DNA of 64,000 bases from Oscillospiraceae bacterium (GTDB taxonomy: Bacteria > Bacillota > Clostridia > Oscillospirales > Oscillospiraceae). The stretch is from contig JAFRER010000015.1 of NCBI GenBank assembly GCA_017434755.1, positions 1-64,000 on the forward strand, in the 5' to 3' direction. The notes under the pieces are model-generated. The model made no database searches. It saw only the letters and a program-made list of their open reading frames with translations, and had not been told where the DNA came from. A program made the position numbers and the translations under genes. This document shows, piece by piece, positions 45,043 through 53,554 of the stretch (position 1 is the stretch's first letter; the number at the start of each line of letters is the position of its first letter).

Positions 45043-45105
45043 TTTAGGTGTAATTTCCACAATATATTCTGCAGACCATCCTGTTTTATTTGTGAGAATA
45101 TCTGA

Positions 45106-45134
45106 TTGACATCATTGATTTAGTATGCTAGATT
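45106..45134 (+). promoter_or_regulatory. promoter of the lysine-transport operon
   Basis: TTGACA, a 17-base spacer and TAGATT, 19 bases before the L-box aptamer. Confidence 0.8.
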
Positions 45135-45149
45135 AATGCACAACCGAAG

Positions 45150-45382
45150 CAATAATAGAGGCGCGAAGCTCATCAGTACCTTTCCGGAGGCCCTCAAAGG
45201 CCGGTGAAGGAAGCGGGAAAGGGTGATTCGCCGAAGCAAAGATCCGTTTGAGAGGATCGGCGCTGGGCGGCTGGAGAATATCCTGACGACTGTCGCAGAA
45301 ATGCGGAGTGCTATTGTTCGCGCTATAATCTTTCTTTTGAAGGTAAGCGGCCGAAGCACAACGCTTCGGCCGAATTTTTTAC
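45150..45382 (+). promoter_or_regulatory. lysine (L-box) riboswitch with terminator
   Basis: The leader carries L-box signature pieces in order: AGAGGCGCGAAGCTCATCAGTA at 45157 (split here as AGAGGCGCGAAG and CTCATCAGTA), GCGGGAAAGGGTGATTCGCCGAAG at 45214 (GGGAAAGGG and TTCGCCGAAG), CGCTGGGCGGCTGG, GACGACTGTCGCAGAAATG and GGAGTGCTATT near 45305. A terminator, GGCCGAAGCACAACGCTTCGGCC with a TTTTTT tail, ends at 45381. Lysine binding should stop transcription of the ABC importer, so it is predicted to import lysine or a related basic amino acid. Confidence 0.92.
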
Positions 45383-45407
45383 CCGAAAAAGGGAAGGAGA
45401 AAAACAA

Positions 45408-46325
45408 ATGAACCGCACAACAAGAATCATCGCTGTCATCCTCAGCCTGATCATGCTGCTCGGCATGGCCGCATGCGGCAGCTCAGCTCCCGCCGCTGCA
45501 ACCGGCAGCGCTCCCGCTGCTTCCTCTTCCGGCGATTCCTCCGCCCCCGCCGCCGCGGCAGTGCCCTCCGGCGTCGAAGACGGCGTGCTCACGGTAGCCA
45601 TGGAATGCGCCTATGCTCCGTATAACTGGGCCCAGCCCGACGATTCCAACGGCGCTGTCCCCATCAAGGGCACCAACATGTTTGCCAACGGCTACGACGT
45701 CATGACTGCCAAGCAGATCTGCGAGGCCAACGGCTGGGAGCTCGAGATCGTCCAGCTGGAATGGGACAGCCTGATCCCTGCCGTTATGTCCGGCACCGTT
45801 GACGCCGTCATCGCCGGTCAGTCCATGACCTCCGAGAGGATGGAGTCCGTCGACTTCGCCGGCCCGTACCTCTATGCCTCCATCGTATGCCTCACACTCC
45901 AGAACAGCGCCTTTGCCTCCGCACAGGGCAAGTCCGATCTTGCCGGCGGCACCGCCACCAGCCAGAGCGGCACCATCTGGTATGAGTCCTGCCTGCCGCA
46001 GATCGAGGGTGCCAACATCGCCACCGCCGCGGCTGACGCGCCGTCCATGCTGATGGCGCTTGAGAGCGGCACGGTCGACTTCGTCTGCACCGATATGCCC
46101 ACCGCCCAGGGCGCCCTGATCGTCTACCCCGACATGGTCATCCTGGACTTCACCGGCACCGACGATGACTTCGAGGTCAGCGAGGAAGAGGTCAACATCG
46201 GCATCTCCGTCGCCAAGGGCAATACCGTTCTGCTGGATGCGATCAACGCCGTCCTCAGCACGAAGACCGCTGACGACTTCAACGCTCTCATGGCCCAGGC
46301 CACCGCGATCCAGCCCATCGGCTGA
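45408..46325 (+). CDS. polar amino-acid ABC transporter, substrate-binding lipoprotein
   Basis: A 305-residue lipoprotein of the polar amino-acid SBP family. The signal peptide ends in a lipobox (LGMAACG), followed by a Ser/Ala/Pro-rich linker of about 35 residues. The binding fold starts at LTVAMECAYAPYNWAQ near residue 65 and includes GTVDAVIAGQSMTSERMESVDFAGPYLYASIV in two adjoining pieces. The leader is a lysine riboswitch. It is the first of three genes encoding a complete importer. The last lobe has MALESGTVDFVCTDMP. Confidence 0.94.
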   Translation: MNRTTRIIAVILSLIMLLGMAACGSSAPAAATGSAPAASSSGDSSAPAAAAVPSGVEDGVLTVAMECAYAPYNWAQPDDSNGAVPIKGTNMFANGYDVMTAKQICEANGWELEIVQLEWDSLIPAVMSGTVDAVIAGQSMTSERMESVDFAGPYLYASIVCLTLQNSAFASAQGKSDLAGGTATSQSGTIWYESCLPQIEGANIATAAADAPSMLMALESGTVDFVCTDMPTAQGALIVYPDMVILDFTGTDDDFEVSEEEVNIGISVAKGNTVLLDAINAVLSTKTADDFNALMAQATAIQPIG

Positions 46326-46372
46326 TCCTCAGTTCAGATACGTAACGATTCCGATTCTCCGGGAGGACCCAC

Positions 46373-47218
46373 ATGTTCGCTGAACGCGTTTCTCTTCTGT
46401 TTAAAGATATCGCTGCCCTGATGAGCACCTACGGAGGGGCTTATCTGAAGGGCGCCGGGAGCACGTTGCTGCTGGCCATTATCGCCACCTTCATAGGCTG
46501 CGTGATCGGCTTCATCTGCGGCATACTCCAAACCATTCCCATCAATCCCGGAGACGGAGCCGTCAAAAGGTTCCTGCTCGGCGTGATCCGCGTGATCATC
46601 CGCATCTACGTCGAAGTCTTCCGCGGCACTCCGATGATCCTGCAGGCCGTATTCATCTATTACGGCCTGCCGTACTTCTCGGGCAACCGCCTGCAGTTCA
46701 CGAGCATCTGGGGCGTGGCGATCCTGGTCGTCTCCATCAACACTGGAGCATATATGTCCGAATCCGTCCGAGGAGGCATCCTGTCCATCGATCCCGGACA
46801 GACCGAAGCCGCCAAATCCATCGGCATGACGCACTTCCAGACCATGGTGAACATCATCCTCCCGCAGGCCCTGCGGAACATCATGCCGCAGATCGGAAAC
46901 AACTACATAATCAACGTGAAGGACACCTCCGTCATGTTCATCATCGGTTTCATCGAGTTCTTCGCCGTGCATAAGATGGCGGCGGGGGCCACCTTCAAGT
47001 ATTTCCCCAGCGCGACGGTGGAGATGGCGGGATATCTGTGCATGACGCTGCTCGCCTCGTTCATATTGCGATGGGTGGAAAAGAAGATGGATGGCTCAGA
47101 CAGCTATGAACTTGTCAACGACGACCAGCTGGTGATGACTGCCGGGACCTATAACCACCCGGTGAAAGGCAGTCCCTTCGACGAGCGCAGCACCGAGTAT
47201 ACGGAAGGGGAAAGGTGA
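46373..47218 (+). CDS. polar amino-acid ABC transporter, permease
   Basis: A 281-residue membrane permease of the HisM/GlnP type. The EAA-like loop is [40 protein letters not shown] given as two pieces, and the [22 protein letters not shown] motif near residue 82 is diagnostic. It probably works as a homodimer because only one permease gene is present. It follows the SBP gene by 47 bases and overlaps the ATPase gene at its 3' end. Confidence 0.94.
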   Translation: MFAERVSLLFKDIAALMSTYGGAYLKGAGSTLLLAIIATFIGCVIGFICGILQTIPINPGDGAVKRFLLGVIRVIIRIYVEVFRGTPMILQAVFIYYGLPYFSGNRLQFTSIWGVAILVVSINTGAYMSESVRGGILSIDPGQTEAAKSIGMTHFQTMVNIILPQALRNIMPQIGNNYIINVKDTSVMFIIGFIEFFAVHKMAAGATFKYFPSATVEMAGYLCMTLLASFILRWVEKKMDGSDSYELVNDDQLVMTAGTYNHPVKGSPFDERSTEYTEGER

Positions 47219-47223
47219 GCCCC

Positions 47224-47967
47224 ATGGATGAACTCATTCTTCAGGTGAACCACCTTTCCAAGAGCTTCGGCAGCAACGAAGTGCTCAAGGACATAGACTT
47301 TTCCGTCAGCAAGGGCGATGTGATCAGCATCATCGGGGCCTCCGGCTCCGGAAAGTCCACGCTCCTGCGCTGCATCAACCTGCTGGAGACCCCCAGCGGC
47401 GGCGAGATCCTGTTCCACGGCGAGGACGTGGCCCGCAGAGGCGCGAACGTGCCCGCCTACAGGGCGAAGGTCGGTATGGTGTTCCAGACCTTCAACCTCT
47501 TCAGCAATCTCTCCGTGCTCGAAAACTGCGTCATCGGCCAGATGAAGGTGCTCAAGCGCGGCCGCGACGAGGCCAGAGCCAATGCTCTCCAGTACCTCAC
47601 AAAAGTCGGTATGGGCCCCTATATCAACGCGAAGCCTAGACAGATCTCCGGCGGACAGAAGCAGCGCGTGGCGATCGCAAGGGCGCTTGCGATGAACCCC
47701 GAAGTTTTGCTTTTCGACGAGCCTACTTCGGCGCTGGACCCCGAGATGGTGGGAGAAGTGCTCAGCGCCATGCGGACCATCGCGGACGACGGCATGACCA
47801 TGCTCGTGGTGACGCACGAGATGGCCTTTGCACGAGAAGTCTCCAACCGGGTCGTTTACATGGCGGACGGAGTCATCTGCGAGCAAGGCACTCCCGAGCA
47901 GATATTCGAACACCCGCAGCAGGAGAGGACGAGAGAATTCCTCGCAAGAACGAGAAAAGAACAGTAA
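47224..47967 (+). CDS. polar amino-acid ABC transporter, ATPase
   Basis: A 247-residue ABC ATPase of the GlnQ/HisP type. Walker A is [16 protein letters not shown], the signature [19 protein letters not shown], and Walker [18 protein letters not shown], followed by the H-loop [12 protein letters not shown]. An in-frame GTG at 47215 overlaps the permease stop; ATG 47224 is the better start. Together with the SBP and permease, this is a complete importer under L-box control. A terminator follows. Confidence 0.96.
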   Translation: MDELILQVNHLSKSFGSNEVLKDIDFSVSKGDVISIIGASGSGKSTLLRCINLLETPSGGEILFHGEDVARRGANVPAYRAKVGMVFQTFNLFSNLSVLENCVIGQMKVLKRGRDEARANALQYLTKVGMGPYINAKPRQISGGQKQRVAIARALAMNPEVLLFDEPTSALDPEMVGEVLSAMRTIADDGMTMLVVTHEMAFAREVSNRVVYMADGVICEQGTPEQIFEHPQQERTREFLARTRKEQ

Positions 47968-47969
47968 AA

Positions 47970-48004
47970 AAGAAGACCGCCGGGCTCCGCCCGGCGGCTT
48001 TTGC
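47970..48004. terminator. terminator of the lysine-transport operon
   Basis: CCGCCGGGCTCCGCCCGGCGG and a TTTT tail, between the ABC operon and convergent truA. Confidence 0.88.
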
Positions 48005-48014
48005 ATATGTTTGC

Positions 48015-48749
48015 TCAGTAATCCACTTTCATAAGGCACAGGCCTTGAGGCGGGGCAGTGGGGCCAGCAAGACGGCGATCCTTCTTCTCGAGGATCTCTC
48101 TTACCTGATTCGGCTCCATGCGGCCGAAGCCGACCTCAAGGAGAGTGCCGGTGATGATCCGCACCATGTTCTGCAGGAAGCCGTCACCATGGAAATCGAA
48201 ATAGATGAAGTCCTTCCTTTTAATAATCTCTATGGTATCCACCGTCCGCACGGTGGATTTCTTCATTTTCGGATTTGAGCAGAAGGCCTTGAAATCATGC
48301 TCGCCGACAAGGTGTGCCGCAGCTTTCCGCATTGCCGCAATGTCCGGGACAGAGTCGAGGACCGTCACGTATTTCCGGTTGAAAACGGGCTTGGAGGCGC
48401 CGGCATAGCATGTGTACGTATAGAGCTTGCCGGCGGCGTTATACCTGGCGTGGAAGCGGTCGGAAACGATGCCGACGCGGTTAACGGAGATGTCATCCGG
48501 GAGGTAGCGGTTCATGTAGGCGAGGATCTCCTCGGGACTCAGAGCTGTCTCCAAATGGGCGTTCGCGATCATGGCCCTTGCGTGGACCCCTGCGTCGGTC
48601 CGACCGGCACCGATGATCTCGGCTTCCGTATCCGTCATGCGGCTGAGAACGGCTTCGAGCTTGCCCTGTATGGTATCCTTGCCGGGCTGGCGCTCCCACC
48701 CGTAATAACGGGTCCCGTCGTAGCTTATCTCGAATCTGTAGTTGGTCAT
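48015..48749 (-). CDS. truA: tRNA pseudouridine synthase A
   Basis: TruA makes pseudouridine at tRNA positions 38-40. The 244-residue protein has the catalytic aspartate in GAGRTDAGVHARAMIANA, the N-terminal ISYDGTRYYGWERQPG and the C-terminal RRLAGPTAPPQGLCLM. Its ATG overlaps the LysR gene's stop by 4 bases (ATGA), so it is translationally coupled to a regulator gene, an unusual partner. TruA more often follows EcfAAT genes. Confidence 0.95.
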   Translation of the reverse strand: MTNYRFEISYDGTRYYGWERQPGKDTIQGKLEAVLSRMTDTEAEIIGAGRTDAGVHARAMIANAHLETALSPEEILAYMNRYLPDDISVNRVGIVSDRFHARYNAAGKLYTYTCYAGASKPVFNRKYVTVLDSVPDIAAMRKAAAHLVGEHDFKAFCSNPKMKKSTVRTVDTIEIIKRKDFIYFDFHGDGFLQNMVRIITGTLLEVGFGRMEPNQVREILEKKDRRLAGPTAPPQGLCLMKVDY

Positions 48750-49624
48750 GTTTCCTGCCCCCTTCCGTTCCGGACGAAGTCTATGACATATTCGGCGAAT
48801 TTCAGTGCAGCGGGCCCTTTCGAGGCTATCGCAAGTCCTATCGTCCTGACTGCCTCCGGCTGAAGAGGCAGAACCCTGAGACGGTCATGGCGGCCTTTCA
48901 GGAGAAGTTCGGGCATGATGGACACGCCGAGGCCCTGCTCGACCATGGCGATGATCGCATAATCATCTTTGGTGTAAAAGCGGACGTTTGGCTTCACGCC
49001 TGCAGCATCAAGGGCTCTGCGGGCATCGTGGTCGGAGCTTTCGAGCAGGCTGATGAACGGCTCCGTCTCGCACTCCAGAAGAGGGAACTTGGGGTAGGCC
49101 GCGAAACGGCTGTCCTCCGGCACAATGGCCAGCAGACGATCTTCCATGAGGGCGATGCACTCACAGTCGAGTCTGCTGGGCATGTTGATAAAGCCGATAT
49201 CGACGTTCCCGTCCTGGACCCATTGATCGACGTCGTGGTAGTCCCCGTTGAGCAGGCGGAATTCCACATTGGGGTAGTCGTTCTGGAAACGCTTGAGGAT
49301 CGGAGGGAGCCAGTGCACGGCGACCGAGGTGAAAGCGCCGATGCGCACGGTACCGGCCTGCAGTCCGCGGATCGAGGAGGCGGTCTGCTCCAGACTCTCC
49401 GCGCTGGCCATCAGCGCGCGGACGGAGGGGAGCAGCTTTTCTCCCTCTTCCGTAAGCTTGACGCCGCCTCTGCTGCGTGTAATGAGCGGGAAACCCAGAT
49501 CGGCCTCAAGAGAGGCGATGCTGTGGCTGACGGCGCTTTGCGTGCAGCCGAGATCATACGCCGCCTGCGTCAGACTGCCGGCCTCTATGGTCGCAAGAAA
49601 TGTTTCGTATTTGGAAGTATTCAT
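48746..49624 (-). CDS. LysR-family transcriptional regulator
   Basis: A 292-residue LTTR. The N-terminal HTH runs from residues about 4-62 (FLATIEAGSLTQAAYDLGCTQSAVSHSIASLEADLG in two pieces) and the C-terminal part is a periplasmic-binding-like effector domain. It is divergent from the PutP-like transporter gene, so that gene is its likely target, with truA downstream on its own transcript. The 150-base intergenic region is A/T-rich at 49625-49680 and could hold its operator; I could not pin down a T-N11-A site. Confidence 0.9.
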   Translation of the reverse strand: MNTSKYETFLATIEAGSLTQAAYDLGCTQSAVSHSIASLEADLGFPLITRSRGGVKLTEEGEKLLPSVRALMASAESLEQTASSIRGLQAGTVRIGAFTSVAVHWLPPILKRFQNDYPNVEFRLLNGDYHDVDQWVQDGNVDIGFINMPSRLDCECIALMEDRLLAIVPEDSRFAAYPKFPLLECETEPFISLLESSDHDARRALDAAGVKPNVRFYTKDDYAIIAMVEQGLGVSIMPELLLKGRHDRLRVLPLQPEAVRTIGLAIASKGPAALKFAEYVIDFVRNGRGQET

Positions 49625-49717
49625 GAAACCATCTCATATATTTATGAATAGAATTACTTTTTCTAATATTATAGAGATTATTTGCAGGATTTCAAGTGCT
49701 TTCCGCCGAAAAGGCGC

Positions 49718-49746
49718 TTGATGAGTTTTAGCGGGGTGTCTATAAT
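49718..49746 (+). promoter_or_regulatory. promoter of the PutP-like gene
   Basis: TTGATG, a 17-base spacer and TATAAT, in the divergent interval next to the LysR gene. Confidence 0.7.
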
Positions 49747-49780
49747 CCGACTTGTTTATTACAGGAAAGAGGACAAAACC

Positions 49781-51340
49781 ATGACTGCTTCGACCATCTG
49801 TATCCTTATCGCGATCATCGCATATCTGCTCGGCATGCTCTATATAGGCGTGCGTTATTCGAAAAACAAAAACTCAGAGGACTTCTATCTCGGCGGCAGA
49901 AGGCTCGGACCGATCGTGACGGCTATGAGCACGGAAGCTTCGGACATGAGCGCCTACCTGCTGATGGGCGTTCCGGGGCTGGCCCTGTTCTGCGGCATCG
50001 CTGAGGCGAGCTGGACAGCAATAGGCCTTTCCATTGGAACTTATCTCAACTGGCTCTTTGTAGCGAAGCGGCTGCGCCGCTACAGCTCGAGGCTGGGAGC
50101 CATCACGGTGCCGGATTTCATCTCCGCACGCTTCCGGGACAACACCCGGATTATCCAAATCATCGGCGGTCTGATGATCATCGTGTTCTTCGTGCCCTAT
50201 GTGGCGTCCGGCTTCTGCGCCTGCGGAAAGCTTTTCAACAGCCTGTTCGGCTTTGATTACATGACCACCATGATCATCTCCGCGATCGTGATCGTTGCCT
50301 ACTGCGCGGTGGGCGGATTCATGGCGGCCTCCGTCACGAGCCTCATCCAGAGCATCGTGATGACATTCTCGCTGATCGTGATGGTGCTCTTCGGGATCAA
50401 AGTGGCGGGCGGATGGTCGAACGTGATGGCCAATGCGCAGAGTATCCCCGGATATCTGGACATCTTCGGAAATACGAATATAATCAGCAAAACCAACGGC
50501 GTTTACACTCCGTTCCTGATCGCCACCACGCTTGCTTGGGGCCTCGGCTATTTCGGAATGCCTCACGTGCTGATCCACTTCATGGCGGTAGAGAGCGAGG
50601 AGAAGCTGAATATCAGCCGCAGGGTCGGAAGCATCTGGTGTGTGGTGTCCCTCGCGGTGGCGGTGCTGGTCGGTATCGTCGGCTACTCCATGCTGAAAGC
50701 CGGAGCGGTACCCGCATACGAGAGCGCATCCGCGGCAGAGAGTATTATCGTGGACAGCTCCTCGCTTCTGGCGCAGAAAGGCATCTTCTTCGCAATCATC
50801 GGCGGCCTGTGCCTTGCAGGTATCCTTGCGGCGACGATGTCCACCGCCGACGCGCAGCTGCTCGGCGCGGCATCGGCCGTGACACAGAATCTTCTCAGCG
50901 GCGTTCTCGGCGTGAAGCTCAGCGACAAGGCCAATATGATCGCTGCCAGGCTCACCGTCATCGCGGTTGCGATCCTCGGCATCATCTTTGCACGGGACCA
51001 GAACAGCTCCATCTTCAAGGTGGTCTCCTTCGCATGGGCGGGATTCGGCGCGACATTCGGACCCATCATGCTGTTCAGCCTGTTCTGGAAGCGCTGCAAT
51101 AAATGGGGCGCTATCGCCGGCATGATCACCGGAGCGGCCATGATCTTCATCTGGAAGTTCGGCGTGGCGAAGCTCGGCGGCGTGCTTGCGATCTATGAAC
51201 TCCTCCCCGCATTTATCATTTCCTCCATCGTGATCGTAATCGTGAGTCTTGCCACCGGCAAGCCCTCCGAAGAGATCACGGAGGAATTCGACAGCATCCG
51301 GAACGGAGAGAAAGTCTGGAGCAAAAGCTTGAGCTTATAG
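49781..51340 (+). CDS. putP: sodium:solute symporter (PutP type)
   Basis: An SSF-family Na+ symporter of 519 residues, about 13 helices, closest by eye to proline transporters (PutP). The N-terminus shows YLLGMLYIGVRYSKNKNSEDFYLGGRRLGPIVTAMSTEASDMSAYLLMG in consecutive pieces; the second half holds GGLCLAGILAATMSTADAQLLGAASAVTQNL, with the Na2 site Ser/Thr pair. ATG 49781 has AGGAAAGAGG ahead; the frame open from 49682 is upstream sequence. A terminator follows. The substrate proline is inferred. Confidence 0.9.
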   Translation: MTASTICILIAIIAYLLGMLYIGVRYSKNKNSEDFYLGGRRLGPIVTAMSTEASDMSAYLLMGVPGLALFCGIAEASWTAIGLSIGTYLNWLFVAKRLRRYSSRLGAITVPDFISARFRDNTRIIQIIGGLMIIVFFVPYVASGFCACGKLFNSLFGFDYMTTMIISAIVIVAYCAVGGFMAASVTSLIQSIVMTFSLIVMVLFGIKVAGGWSNVMANAQSIPGYLDIFGNTNIISKTNGVYTPFLIATTLAWGLGYFGMPHVLIHFMAVESEEKLNISRRVGSIWCVVSLAVAVLVGIVGYSMLKAGAVPAYESASAAESIIVDSSSLLAQKGIFFAIIGGLCLAGILAATMSTADAQLLGAASAVTQNLLSGVLGVKLSDKANMIAARLTVIAVAILGIIFARDQNSSIFKVVSFAWAGFGATFGPIMLFSLFWKRCNKWGAIAGMITGAAMIFIWKFGVAKLGGVLAIYELLPAFIISSIVIVIVSLATGKPSEEITEEFDSIRNGEKVWSKSLSL

Positions 51341-51353
51341 CATATTGAATAAT

Positions 51354-51392
51354 CGGTGCGCCGGCAGGATTCTGCCGGCGCATAATTTATTT
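51354..51392 (+). terminator. terminator of the PutP-like gene
   Basis: TGCGCCGGCAGGATTCTGCCGGCGCA followed by TAATTTATTTTT. Confidence 0.85.
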
Positions 51393-51422
51393 TTAATTTT
51401 TTAAATAATTCGGCGATTGGCA

Positions 51423-51451
51423 TTGAATAATAAGACCGGAATGTGTATTAT
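51423..51451 (+). promoter_or_regulatory. promoter of the GltS-like gene
   Basis: TTGAAT, a 17-base spacer and TATTAT, 37 bases before ATG 51489. Confidence 0.65.
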
Positions 51452-51488
51452 TAAAACAAAGAAGGATTTGTTTCAAAGGGGGATCGAA

Positions 51489-52904
51489 ATGGGTTCTTTC
51501 AACTTCTGGGATGTTGAGATATGGTCGTTCATCATTACCATTGCTGTTCTGATCGGAGCAATGCTCCTTGCAAATATACTGAGGAGGAAGATCCCGTTTC
51601 TCCGAAGGTCTCTTCTGCCGAGCGCAGTCCTCGGCGGCTTCATTGCCCTGCTCGCGGACAGCATCTATAAAAGGATTACCGGCAGTTCCATGTTCCAGGC
51701 GAACACGCTCGAGGCGCTCACTTACCATGGTCTCGGCCTCGGCTTTATCGCCCTTGCATGGCGCCATCTCGACGGCATAAAAGGCAAAAAAGCCCGCAGG
51801 GATGTATTCAACACTTCCACAATGATGGTGGGGGGATATCTGATACAGGCTGTTGTGGGCCTTATCATCACAACGATCCTGTTCTATCTGATCGGATGCT
51901 TCGCCGCAGGCGGTATCATTCTTCCCATGGGCTACGGACAGGGACCCGGACAGGCTTTCAACTGGGGCACCAATTACCAGAACGGATATGGCTTCACAAA
52001 CGGCTCTAGTTTCGGACTCACGATCGCCGCGATGGGATTCGTTAGCGCGAGCGTCGGAGGTATCATCTACCTCAACAGACCCGCGATAAAGAACAAGCTC
52101 CGCAAAGACGGAGAGGAGATCAAAGACGATCTGAAGGCAGAGGATTACTGCGGCGACAACGAGATCCCGGTCTCAGAGTCGATGGACAAGCTCACGATCC
52201 AGTTCGGACTGGTGTTCCTGACCTATGCGGTGGCGTTCCTGTCGATGTGGCTGCTGTATAAGTTCGTACTTGCACCTGCAGGCGGCTTCGCCATGAACAC
52301 CATCAATCCGCTGATCTGGGGCTTCAACTTCCTCGTCGGCACGGCCTGGGCCATCCTCTTCAAAAATATCGGCAACAAGCTCCGGGCCAAAGGCATCATG
52401 CACAGGGAGTATACCAACAACTTCATGCTCAATCGCATCAGCGGGCTCATGTTCGATATAATGGTGGTGGCGTCCATCGCGGCGATAGACCTCTCCGCTT
52501 TCCGCTACAAGGAGTTCTGGGTGCCGCTGCTGCTCGTCTGCATTGCGGGAGCGTTCATTACCTACTGGTACTGCCAGAAGATCAGCAGGCATCTTTTCCC
52601 GGATTATTCGGACGAGATGTTCCTCGTAATGTACGGGACACTGACCGGGACAGCCTCAACGGGCGTGATCCTCCTGCGCGAGATCGATCCGCTGTTCAAG
52701 ACTCCTGCCTCGCACAACCTGATCTACCAGAACCTGTGGTCCATCGTGCTCGGAGCGCCGATGCTGCTGATGATGGGGTTCGTTCCGCGCAGCATGACGC
52801 ATCAGTTCGTGTGCATGGGAATAATCGTGGTGCTGTTCGGGATCATGCTGCTCCTCCAGTACAGGGATGTGCTGTTCAAAAAGAAAAAAACGGAAGCGGA
52901 ATAA
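51489..52904 (+). CDS. sodium/glutamate symporter-like protein (GltS family)
   Basis: A 471-residue, 10-12 helix transporter. GltS-type signatures are LRRSLLPSAVLGGFIALLAD near residue 38, the re-entrant loop region ILPMGYGQGPGQAFNWG near residue 150, and the second-half ATYCQK-like region; the last third has a YGTLTGTASTGVILLREIDP motif, the usual paired loop. It is likely to import glutamate or a related dicarboxylate with Na+. The ATG at 51489 has GGGGGA ahead. It is longer than E. coli GltS (401 residues) and carries a cytosolic insert of about 30 charged residues near 200-230. Confidence 0.85.
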   Translation: MGSFNFWDVEIWSFIITIAVLIGAMLLANILRRKIPFLRRSLLPSAVLGGFIALLADSIYKRITGSSMFQANTLEALTYHGLGLGFIALAWRHLDGIKGKKARRDVFNTSTMMVGGYLIQAVVGLIITTILFYLIGCFAAGGIILPMGYGQGPGQAFNWGTNYQNGYGFTNGSSFGLTIAAMGFVSASVGGIIYLNRPAIKNKLRKDGEEIKDDLKAEDYCGDNEIPVSESMDKLTIQFGLVFLTYAVAFLSMWLLYKFVLAPAGGFAMNTINPLIWGFNFLVGTAWAILFKNIGNKLRAKGIMHREYTNNFMLNRISGLMFDIMVVASIAAIDLSAFRYKEFWVPLLLVCIAGAFITYWYCQKISRHLFPDYSDEMFLVMYGTLTGTASTGVILLREIDPLFKTPASHNLIYQNLWSIVLGAPMLLMMGFVPRSMTHQFVCMGIIVVLFGIMLLLQYRDVLFKKKKTEAE

Positions 52905-52936
52905 AAATAATACGATAAATAATACGATATAAAAGA

Positions 52937-52977
52937 AAGCGGTCTGTACTATTTGTACAGACCGTTTTCTTTTATGT
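52937..52977. terminator. bidirectional terminator overlapping nadD stop
   Basis: CGGTCTGTACTATTTGTACAGACCG with TTTTCTTTT on the right and AAAAGAAAG on the left. The hairpin contains the last codons and TAG stop of nadD (52949-52951), so one element serves the GltS-like gene on the plus strand and the NAD operon on the minus strand. Confidence 0.88.
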
Positions 52978-53554
52978 ATTCCCAGACCTTTTCGCTCAGC
53001 TTTCCCTGTATATCTCCGTCAAGCATGGCCTGCCGGATCTCGCTGGAACTCAGAGGAAACGGACGGTGGTTTTTCAGAATGATCACGTCTGCAGAATACC
53101 GTGTCCGCAGCATTTCGGCATTCTGTTCGAGCTCATCAAGATCGTCCTTTTCTCGGGAGATCACCGTAAGCGTGCACATGATTAAGATATCTTCGAAACG
53201 GTACCAGCCTGTGGTAAAACTGGTCAGCATGTCCGAGCCGATGACGAGATAAAATATGTCTTCCGGGAATAAGGCTGTGAGCTGCTCGAGCGTATCCACT
53301 GTATAGCTCCGGCCGCCCCTGCGTATCTCAAGATCGGAGATCTCCACACCGGGGATGTCTCCGAACGCAAGGCGGCACATTGCGAGCCTGTGTTCCGGAG
53401 AAGGGCTGTTTTCCGCCATGGCCTTATGCGGAGCGATGCAGTCCGGCATGATGAGAATCCTGTCGGGGCTCAGCTCAGACACCACGGTGCCGACGGCCGA
53501 GATATGGCCGAGGTGAGGGGGGTTGAAACTCCCGCCGTAGATCGCTGTTCTCAT
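52949..53554 (-). CDS. nadD: nicotinate-nucleotide adenylyltransferase
   Basis: NadD joins nicotinate mononucleotide and ATP to make deamido-NAD. It is 201 residues long, with the nucleotidyltransferase motif GGSFNPPHLGHISAVG near the N-terminus and SSSEIRQAMLDGD (ISSTxxR-type) near the C-terminus. Its start overlaps the pncB stop (TGATG). It completes a pncB-nadD-nadE salvage route. The stop codon lies in the terminator hairpin, as noted. Confidence 0.96.
   Translation of the reverse strand: MRTAIYGGSFNPPHLGHISAVGTVVSELSPDRILIMPDCIAPHKAMAENSPSPEHRLAMCRLAFGDIPGVEISDLEIRRGGRSYTVDTLEQLTALFPEDIFYLVIGSDMLTSFTTGWYRFEDILIMCTLTVISREKDDLDELEQNAEMLRTRYSADVIILKNHRPFPLSSSEIRQAMLDGDIQGKLSEKVWEYIKENGLYK

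Noticed and set aside
45223..45411. 62-residue ORF in the lysine leader
   Set aside because: It is inside the L-box aptamer and terminator and has no ribosome binding site.
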